A DNA stretch of 12,209 bases from the NCBI GenBank assembly GCA_003154335.1, contig PMDE01000046.1:13986-26194 (forward strand), given 5' to 3'. The notes beneath the pieces were generated by a model. It saw nothing but the letters and a program-made list of their open reading frames with translations, had not been told where the DNA came from and searched no databases. A program made the translations under genes and the position numbers. The stretch's first letter is position 1. Each line of letters opens with the position of its first letter. Origin of the DNA: Methanoregula sp. (GTDB taxonomy: Archaea; Halobacteriota; Methanomicrobia; Methanomicrobiales; Methanospirillaceae). Shown piece by piece: positions 7,533 through 12,209 of this stretch.

Positions 7533-8141
7533 TCAGCATGTACCAAAGGGGCACCAGTGCTCAATCTGGTTCAGACGGGAGATCCCGGCAGTTGAAGGTC
7601 CGACACAAAGGATCCTTGCTGAATTTTTCTGGTTCGTGAGTATCGTACCAGTTTCCCCGTTAATGATACCTTCACCATTTAGAAGAATCACATCAGCATC
7701 CTGATGATTTGTAACGATCGAACCCCTGAATGCTGTTTCAATCGCAGGCATGCTGCCAATACAGGAAATCCGTTTTCCCCCAAGCTCGTGTGCCAGTTGC
7801 CGCAGACATTCTTTGTGCGAAGATTCGGGACACGGGTGGAGTATTCTCGAGAGACAGAAGAAACCCGCCGCAACATTAATTATCGCTGCTGCAGCACCAC
7901 GGACAGAAGGTGTATCAAGAGGTGTGCCGAACATGAAGGAGATTTTTGTTTTTGCCCTTATGGGGTCAAACGTAACAAAATCAGCACTTCTGCCGCCAAA
8001 TACTGCGGTCATACAGGCACCGTGCTCAAACTGGCAGTTGGTGCTGGTTGTGTTGACGTCAAGGACAACCCCTCCCTCCTCGCAACCCCCGTCTTTCATC
8101 ATTGTTTCGAGTTTTTTAACCGTTTCAATAACAAGGTCCAT
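7533..8141 (-). CDS. Cysteine-rich protein of unknown function, DUF364-like C-terminal part
   Basis: 202 residues from the ATG at 8139-8141. I do not recognise a named family with certainty. The second half looks Rossmann-like: GGKRISCIGSMP, then ADVILLNGEGIINGETG and ARILCVGPSTAGISRL. This order recalls the C-terminal domain of DUF364 (annotated as putative heavy-metal chelation), in which a 'GPST' turn follows an 'ADVVIITGTALVNGT'-like strand. The match is by eye only. Ten cysteines are spread over the chain (about residues 20, 36, 43, 96, 104, 112, 127, 179, 197 and 202), the last two in a WCPFGTC ending, which hints at metal or cluster binding or redox chemistry. There is no signal peptide or membrane segment. 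The ATG overlaps the stop of the upstream hydrolase gene as TGATG, so translation is probably coupled. A TTG one codon earlier (8144) is possible but less likely. It is the last gene of the sufC transcript by spacing. Confidence 0.75.
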   Translation of the reverse strand: MDLVIETVKKLETMMKDGGCEEGGVVLDVNTTSTNCQFEHGACMTAVFGGRSADFVTFDPIRAKTKISFMFGTPLDTPSVRGAAAAIINVAAGFFCLSRILHPCPESSHKECLRQLAHELGGKRISCIGSMPAIETAFRGSIVTNHQDADVILLNGEGIINGETGTILTNQKNSARILCVGPSTAGISRLNQIEHWCPFGTC

Positions 8142-8755
8142 CAATCACATCCATCAATCTTGAGAAGAACAACGCGGGCCGGCGAACCATCGAGACCGGT
8201 GAAGCGCAACGGAAGTGCCACGAGCATGTAGTCCCCTTCTTCCACACCGGAGAGGTCAAGCAGTTCAAGGATAATACACCCGCAGCTGAGCAGCTCACGG
8301 TGCACCGCACCGTCGCTATCATAGGGTTCTATGGAAGGTGAATCAATTCCCACACATTTCATTTCATAACCGGTGATGAACCGGGCCGTATCAGCTGTAA
8401 TGGAGGGATAATCGTACTGGAACCGGTGAGTGCCGGAAAATGAAGTTTTTAAAAGGAGCCTGTCAATTCCATTAACCTTTCCTTTGAGGTGGTTTGCATC
8501 GATGCTGGTCCCCGCACAGGTCAGGTCGAGAACTCGGCAAGGTCCCACAATATGCGAAAGGGGGATGGTATCAATTGTTTCTCCGGATTTAAGGTAATGG
8601 GCCGGAGCGTCGATATGGGTACCGGTATGGGTGCTCATATGAAGATCAGTTATCAGGAATCCCCCCCCGTCCTGCTGCCGGAAGGCCGGAGGCGTATCGC
8701 CGGGATATACAAGTATATCTTCGGAGAGCGGGCGGGTTATATCAATAATGTTCAC
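8141..8755 (-). CDS. Cyclase-family metal-dependent hydrolase (kynurenine formamidase-like)
   Basis: 204-residue member of the cyclase/KynB superfamily, metal-dependent enzymes that hydrolyse amides or close rings. The start NIIDITRPLSEDILVYPGD (2-20) is the usual N-terminal block. HTGTHIDAPAH (43-53) is the metal-binding HxGTHxDxPxH signature. The later segments GIDSPSIEP and IILELLDLSGV match conserved strands near the active site. The substrate is unknown; kynurenine formamidase itself is unlikely without tryptophan-degradation neighbours. Start choice: the frame stays open to an ATG at 8812, but that would overlap pcm by more than 50 bases. GTG at 8753-8755, four bases after the pcm stop, gives the N-terminus that members of this family normally have. 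GTG codons at 8767 and 8782 are alternatives. The stop shares one base with the ATG of the next gene. Confidence 0.85.
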   Translation of the reverse strand: MNIIDITRPLSEDILVYPGDTPPAFRQQDGGGFLITDLHMSTHTGTHIDAPAHYLKSGETIDTIPLSHIVGPCRVLDLTCAGTSIDANHLKGKVNGIDRLLLKTSFSGTHRFQYDYPSITADTARFITGYEMKCVGIDSPSIEPYDSDGAVHRELLSCGCIILELLDLSGVEEGDYMLVALPLRFTGLDGSPARVVLLKIDGCD

Positions 8756-8759
8756 CTGC

Positions 8760-9410
8760 CTATCCACTCCATCCCCGCTCACCAATGAGGGGGACAAACC
8801 TGACTCCCCCATGGTGTTCTTCCGCTATTGATCCGCCTTTTTTCCTGAGGCGGATGAGCTCCTGGAAATCACGTCCCCCTACCGGCGCTACAAACCTGCC
8901 CCCGTCAGCCAGTTGTTCAACAAGTGGCTGGGGAACCGATGGTGTTGCTGCAGTGATGATAATTCCGTTATAAGGGGCATTTTGTGGGTACCCGAGTGTC
9001 CCGTCCCCTACCATCACTTCAACATTGCTGATCCCGACAGTCGCGAGGTTTGCCCTTGCAAGCACGGCAACCTCCGGGATCCGCTCAATGGTCGTTACCT
9101 TACGGACAAGCGCTGCGAGTATTGCTGCCTGGTAACCACAGCCTGTCCCTATCTCAAGCACACTGTCGGCCGGCTGCAGGGCAAGGAGTTCGGTCATCTC
9201 TGCAACGATATAAGGCTGGGAGATTGTCTGGCCGTTTCCTATCGGCAAGGGGGAATCTTCATATGCTGATTTGTCGTACGGCGGCGGAACAAAAAGATGA
9301 CGGGGGACCTCTTTCATTGCAAAGAGGACGCGCGGGTCGCGTATGCCCCTGGCTGCAATCTGTGACTCAACCATTCTCAACCGTTCATCGGATCGTGGAT
9401 ACCGTGACAT
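8760..9410 (-). CDS. pcm: Protein-L-isoaspartate O-methyltransferase
   Basis: Repairs damaged proteins by methylating isoaspartyl residues with S-adenosylmethionine, in the cytoplasm. 216 residues, the normal family length. The N-terminal segment MVESQIAARGIRDPRVLFAM (13-32) is typical, as is the substrate loop PLPIGNGQTISQPYIVA (54-70) with Ser64. SAM-binding motif I is VLEIGTGCGYQ (84-94), motif II lies around ERIPEVA (109-115), and the chain ends with VRFVPLIGERGW (203-214), the family's C-terminal strand. No Shine-Dalgarno sequence is visible before the ATG at 9408-9410, which lies nine bases behind the sufB stop. The start is still reasonable, because the conserved RMVESQ block begins 12 residues in. 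Co-transcription with sufCB is suggested by spacing; a functional tie is not obvious. Confidence 0.96.
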   Translation of the reverse strand: MSRYPRSDERLRMVESQIAARGIRDPRVLFAMKEVPRHLFVPPPYDKSAYEDSPLPIGNGQTISQPYIVAEMTELLALQPADSVLEIGTGCGYQAAILAALVRKVTTIERIPEVAVLARANLATVGISNVEVMVGDGTLGYPQNAPYNGIIITAATPSVPQPLVEQLADGGRFVAPVGGRDFQELIRLRKKGGSIAEEHHGGVRFVPLIGERGWSG

Positions 9411-9419
9411 GGTATTTTA

Positions 9420-10535
9420 TTAAAATCCTGCTTTTTCCGCAACGTCAATCGAAGCATCGATCTGCCTTTGCAGTGCTTCGGGGAGCCCGGCAATCTTTAC
9501 ATCAAGAAATCCCCTTATGATTGTCGCCGTAGCTTCATCTTCGTCGAGCCCCCGGGACATGAGGTATTCTATTTCATCCCGGGCGAGCTTGCCAACCGCG
9601 GCTTCATGGGAGAGTTCTGTGCCAACCACCGACCCTTCAATTTCAGGGATCGCATAGATAACCCCGTCTTTCAGGATAAGTCCCTTGCATTCAAGATGTC
9701 CGCGGGTCCCGGCAGTTTTTCCATTGATATGACCCCGTGAAATGATCGTACCGCCTTTTGTTATGGCACGGGTGATCAGTTCTGCGCTTGCACCCACCCC
9801 TTCAAGGATGGCACGGGAACCGAGGTCCATGTATGAACCTGGTGTGGAGATGACAACACTGCTGAAACGGGCGACCGAGTTGACTCCTTTGAGGGTAGCA
9901 GTGGGGTACATCTGGATTTTTTTCACCGGTTGCATACAGACGTAGTTGGAAAGGAAAACCCCGTTATCTTCAACGATAGAGGCACTTCTCGGGAATACTT
10001 CAATGTTCTCACTCCAGTTGTGGATCATCGTGAAACTGATCTTGGCATCTTTTCTTACAAAAAATTCTGAGATACCATAGTGAGCTCCGCCTTTCCCGAC
10101 ATGGGCCCCGCTCGTACACCCTGATATGATATGGAGCTCGGCACCTTCTTCGGCAACGATAATGTTATGGACATGCTGGATCTCTTCCCGACCGAGATAG
10201 AGGCACGCCTGGATGGGGAGGATATTGTTTGAACCTTTATGCGCGATAATGACGTAACCTTTCGGTTCTTTCTGGGCTGCAACATACCGGGTTATATCAT
10301 CTTTTTCGGGAGAAACCGCCTGCCATGTATACTCTTTCATGCCGTCATATTTTTCCATTGCCTTTTTAAAAGAAAGGACTTCGATGCCCTGTTGCGAGCA
10401 TTCGGACTGTACTATGTCCTGGTCCATCTGAAGATAACTGCCGCACCGGTTTGTCATGCCAAGGTCAATACCAACCTCCTCAACACGATCCTGATCGACT
10501 TTTGATAGCCCGGGGAATTTCACTGGTGACGGCAT
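9420..10535 (-). CDS. sufB: Fe-S cluster assembly scaffold SufB/SufD family (SmsB-like)
   Basis: 371-residue SufB/SufD-family protein, the scaffold on which iron-sulfur clusters are built with the SufC ATPase. The core is the right-handed beta-helix typical of the family (about 120-310), for example VHNIIVAEEGAELHIISG and AKISFTMIHNW. The C-terminal helical part has LSHEAAVGKLARDEIEYLMSRG with EDEA. Residues that by position could correspond to the sites discussed for E. coli SufB/SufD are the Cys in RGHLECKGL (283 from this start) and the His in LSHEAAVG (310); this alignment is my inference. It is shorter than bacterial SufB (about 495), as expected for the archaeal two-gene SMS type. Start: the frame extends to a GTG at 10544, but the perfect ribosome site AAGGAGTG (10542-10549) overlaps that codon and is well placed for the ATG at 10533-10535. 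The gene overlaps the sufC end by 16 bases. Confidence 0.92.
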   Translation of the reverse strand: MPSPVKFPGLSKVDQDRVEEVGIDLGMTNRCGSYLQMDQDIVQSECSQQGIEVLSFKKAMEKYDGMKEYTWQAVSPEKDDITRYVAAQKEPKGYVIIAHKGSNNILPIQACLYLGREEIQHVHNIIVAEEGAELHIISGCTSGAHVGKGGAHYGISEFFVRKDAKISFTMIHNWSENIEVFPRSASIVEDNGVFLSNYVCMQPVKKIQMYPTATLKGVNSVARFSSVVISTPGSYMDLGSRAILEGVGASAELITRAITKGGTIISRGHINGKTAGTRGHLECKGLILKDGVIYAIPEIEGSVVGTELSHEAAVGKLARDEIEYLMSRGLDEDEATATIIRGFLDVKIAGLPEALQRQIDASIDVAEKAGF

Positions 10536-11251
10536 TCGAGACACTCCTTATACCCGCGTTGTTTGATATCTTTTAATATCTCCCGGGGGTTTCCGTGACA
10601 TTTGATCTCCCCATCGCACATCACGTGCCCTTTATCGGCATCAAGGTAATCGAGGATGTAACCGGTGTGTGTAATGACGAGCCCGCTTTTTTTACGTTTG
10701 ATAAGATACTTGTCTTTTTCCAGCAGTGAACCTATAGCAGTTCCGATGAGCGAGATGTTTTCCAGATCAACGCCGCTCTCCGGCTCGTCGAGCATAACAA
10801 AGTCCGGGTTCTGGATCATCAGCTGCAGTACCTCACTGCGTTTTATCTCCCCACCTGAGAATCCCTTGTTGATGTCACGCTCAAGAAATGTATCCATGTG
10901 AACGGATCGGGCCATCTCGGGAATGTTATCTTCCTTGGACCGGGAAATGGCAGTGAGCATCTTCCCCAGTTTGAGCCCGGAGATGGTAGGAGGACGCTGG
11001 AATAGCATTCCTATCCCTCGTTTGGCCCGTTCATGGGCTTTCATTGTTGTCACATCTTCTCCTTTAAAAAGGATTTTCCCTTCGGTGATAGTATAATTTG
11101 CAAAACCCATTATCGTCATGAGGAGTGATGTTTTACCCGAACCATTGGGTCCGAGCAGGACATGCGTCTCTCCTTCTTCGATATGGAGGTTAATATCGTG
11201 CAACACCTCTTTTTCACCGATTTTTACATGCAGATCTTCTATCTGGAGCAT
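10520..11251 (-). CDS. sufC: Fe-S cluster assembly ATPase SufC
   Basis: ABC-type ATPase of 243 residues that drives the SufB scaffold; soluble, not a transporter. Walker A GPNGSGKT (34-41), Q-loop Gln85 in LFQRPP, ABC signature FSGGEIKRSEV (131-141), Walker B FVMLDEPESGVD (151-162) with Glu156, and the H-loop His195 in ITHTGYILDYL. FSGGE(I/K)KR and DEPESGVD with TH(T/Y) are diagnostic of SufC rather than of transporter ATPases. The C-terminus carries a CLEC pair (Cys237, Cys240) just before the end, which I do not recall from bacterial SufC. The ATG at 11249-11251 has no Shine-Dalgarno sequence, consistent with a leaderless or very short leader. It is the first gene of the minus-strand block and is divergent from the methyltransferase gene. 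Confidence 0.95.
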   Translation of the reverse strand: MLQIEDLHVKIGEKEVLHDINLHIEEGETHVLLGPNGSGKTSLLMTIMGFANYTITEGKILFKGEDVTTMKAHERAKRGIGMLFQRPPTISGLKLGKMLTAISRSKEDNIPEMARSVHMDTFLERDINKGFSGGEIKRSEVLQLMIQNPDFVMLDEPESGVDLENISLIGTAIGSLLEKDKYLIKRKKSGLVITHTGYILDYLDADKGHVMCDGEIKCHGNPREILKDIKQRGYKECLECRHQ

Positions 11252-11372
11252 AGGTTAATCATAGAGAATATATCGATGGCTGCATTAAACGCTTTTGAAA
11301 GTGACGAAAAATGAATGGAATTTCGGATCCTTTAACACATCATCTTGCAATATGCACACAGGACAGTATTTC
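11252..11372. promoter_or_regulatory. Divergent promoter region between sufC and the DNA methyltransferase gene
   Basis: These 121 bases separate genes transcribed in opposite directions, so both promoters should lie here. AATATAT (11267-11273) is TATA-like and nearly symmetric. Read on the plus strand it would place a start site near 11297. Read on the minus strand it sits only about 16-22 bases from the sufC ATG, somewhat close. A weaker TTTAAT element (minus strand, about 11291-11284) would give sufC a leader of a few bases. No operator-like inverted repeat stood out. Confidence 0.45.
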
Positions 11373-12209
11373 ATGAGACCGGAAAAGGTGCAGGACAAAG
11401 CAGGAAAGGCTGGTATCAGGAAGGGTACGAAAGGTGCAAAAAAATCAGTAGTATCCAGCGAACCACCTGAGATCCTGCCTTTTGTCAACCGTGTTATATG
11501 TGCAGACGCTCTCCAGGCAATGTCACGTTTACCGGACAAGAGTATCGACCTGATCATAACCTCCCCTCCCTATAATTTCGGGCATGCATATGCACAGGAC
11601 TCCCACGACGATACTCACGAATGGAACAGCTATTTTGAAAAACTGCTCGGTGTATGGCGGGAATGTGTCCGGGTGCTCAGGCCCGGTGGCAGGATTGCAG
11701 TGAATATCCAGCCCCTTTTTTCAGATTACGTGCCTACTCACCACCTTATCTCACACCAGCTAGCAGAGCTGGGGCTTTTGTGGAAAGCTGAGTTTCTCTG
11801 GGAGAAAAATAACTACAATGCAAAGTATACTGCATGGGGGAGCTGGAAATCCCCGTCTATGCCCTACATAAAGTATACCTGGGAGTTTATCGAAGTTTTT
11901 GATAAGGAGACCCACAAGAAGGGGGGAAGGCGTGAGGATATCGATATCACCGCGGATGAATTCAAGGAATGGGTGCTTGGCAGGTGGTCCTTCCCTCCGG
12001 AGATCCGTATGAAGGATTATCATCATCCTGCTATGTTTCCTGAGGAGCTCCCCCGGCGGCTGATGAAACTGTTTTCATATAAAAACGATATCGTGCTTGA
12101 CCCGTTCAATGGCGTCGGGACAACAACTCTCGTGGCACGCAAACTACACCGCCGTTTTATCGGTATTGATATATCAGGCCAGTACTGCGATACGGCGATG
12201 CAGCGCCTC
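11373..12209 (+). CDS. DNA methyltransferase, N4-cytosine/N6-adenine, beta-class order (runs off right edge)
   Basis: 279 codons with no stop before the edge. SAM-dependent DNA methyltransferase that modifies an exocyclic amino group. After a lysine/glycine-rich tail (4-24) comes NRVICADALQAM, then catalytic motif IV TSPPYNFG (63-70), LRPGGRIAVNI (102-112), a region with WSFPPEIR (205-212), motif X-like HHPAMFPEELPRRLMKL (217-233), and SAM-binding motif I DPFNGVGTTTLVA (243-255) followed by FIGIDIS. Motif IV before motif I is the beta arrangement. TSPPY leans toward N4-cytosine but does not settle the base. Start: the ATG at 11373 is preceded by AGGA about ten bases away; an in-frame ATG at 11352 and a GTG at 11301 are alternatives. 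No restriction endonuclease is visible in the window, so it may be solitary or its partner may lie beyond the edge. Confidence 0.9.
   Translation, partial: MRPEKVQDKAGKAGIRKGTKGAKKSVVSSEPPEILPFVNRVICADALQAMSRLPDKSIDLIITSPPYNFGHAYAQDSHDDTHEWNSYFEKLLGVWRECVRVLRPGGRIAVNIQPLFSDYVPTHHLISHQLAELGLLWKAEFLWEKNNYNAKYTAWGSWKSPSMPYIKYTWEFIEVFDKETHKKGGRREDIDITADEFKEWVLGRWSFPPEIRMKDYHHPAMFPEELPRRLMKLFSYKNDIVLDPFNGVGTTTLVARKLHRRFIGIDISGQYCDTAMQRL

Noticed and set aside
8756..8812. Longer N-terminus for the cyclase-family hydrolase from the ATG at 8812
   Set aside because: It would overlap pcm by over 50 bases and add residues before the conserved NIIDITRPL block where family members usually begin; the GTG at 8755 fits better.
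11285..11557. Minus-strand 90-codon frame opposite the methyltransferase start
   Set aside because: It is antisense to the methyltransferase N-terminus and covers the divergent promoter; no motif or start signal.
11373..12209. Complete restriction-modification system
   Set aside because: Only the methyltransferase is visible; no endonuclease or specificity gene lies in the window.
1..12209. CRISPR arrays, tRNA or rRNA genes, insertion sequences, prophage genes
   Set aside because: No regularly spaced repeats, cloverleaf pattern, conserved rRNA sequence, transposase motif or integrase was found on reading both strands.

Overview
The window looks like a chromosomal segment of a methanogenic archaeon, most plausibly of the Methanomicrobiales. 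This rests on gene types and arrangement rather than any marker gene: an archaeal AglB-type oligosaccharyltransferase, two archaeal-style fused nucleotidyltransferase/left-handed beta-helix proteins, and a two-gene SufC-SufB iron-sulfur assembly unit without the SufD, SufS or SufE genes of bacteria. Base composition is moderate. Reading frames are tightly packed, with stop/start overlaps and purine-rich Shine-Dalgarno sites at several junctions. No rRNA, tRNA, CRISPR array, insertion sequence or integrase was seen.

Layout: almost everything from 1 to 11251 is on the minus strand, so transcription reads right to left. The first block (11251 to 7533) is sufC, sufB, pcm (protein-isoaspartate methyltransferase), a cyclase/formamidase-family hydrolase and a cysteine-rich protein of unknown function. 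The five genes abut or overlap and probably form one transcript. After an 84-base gap with a terminator-like hairpin comes the second block (7448 to 1460): glmM-like phosphosugar mutase, a GlmU-like bifunctional enzyme, a diverged paralogue of it, glmS and a WbpD/WxcM-like hexapeptide-repeat acyltransferase. A hairpin followed by eight T residues closes this block. Then come about 630 bases with no convincing gene, and finally the N-terminal 275 codons of an AglB/STT3 oligosaccharyltransferase that runs off the left edge. On the right, from 11373 to the window edge, a divergent plus-strand gene encodes a beta-class DNA methyltransferase lacking its C-terminus.

How the genes work together: GlmS (fructose-6-P to glucosamine-6-P), GlmM (6-P to 1-P) and GlmU (acetylation and uridylylation) together make UDP-GlcNAc. 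The second GlmU-like protein and the WbpD-like acyltransferase suggest further activated or N-acetylated sugars. AglB next door transfers lipid-linked glycan to protein asparagines. A sensible reading, by inference, is that this block supplies sugars for surface N-glycosylation. The sufC-sufB pair is a minimal iron-sulfur cluster scaffold (SMS/SUF type). The downstream pcm, hydrolase and cysteine-rich genes share its transcript, but nothing in the sequence states what links them.

Most of the window is ordinary housekeeping and cell-surface biosynthesis. The least explained parts are the cysteine-rich protein at 7533-8141, the eroded acetyltransferase half of the second GlmU-like protein, and the non-coding gap upstream of aglB.
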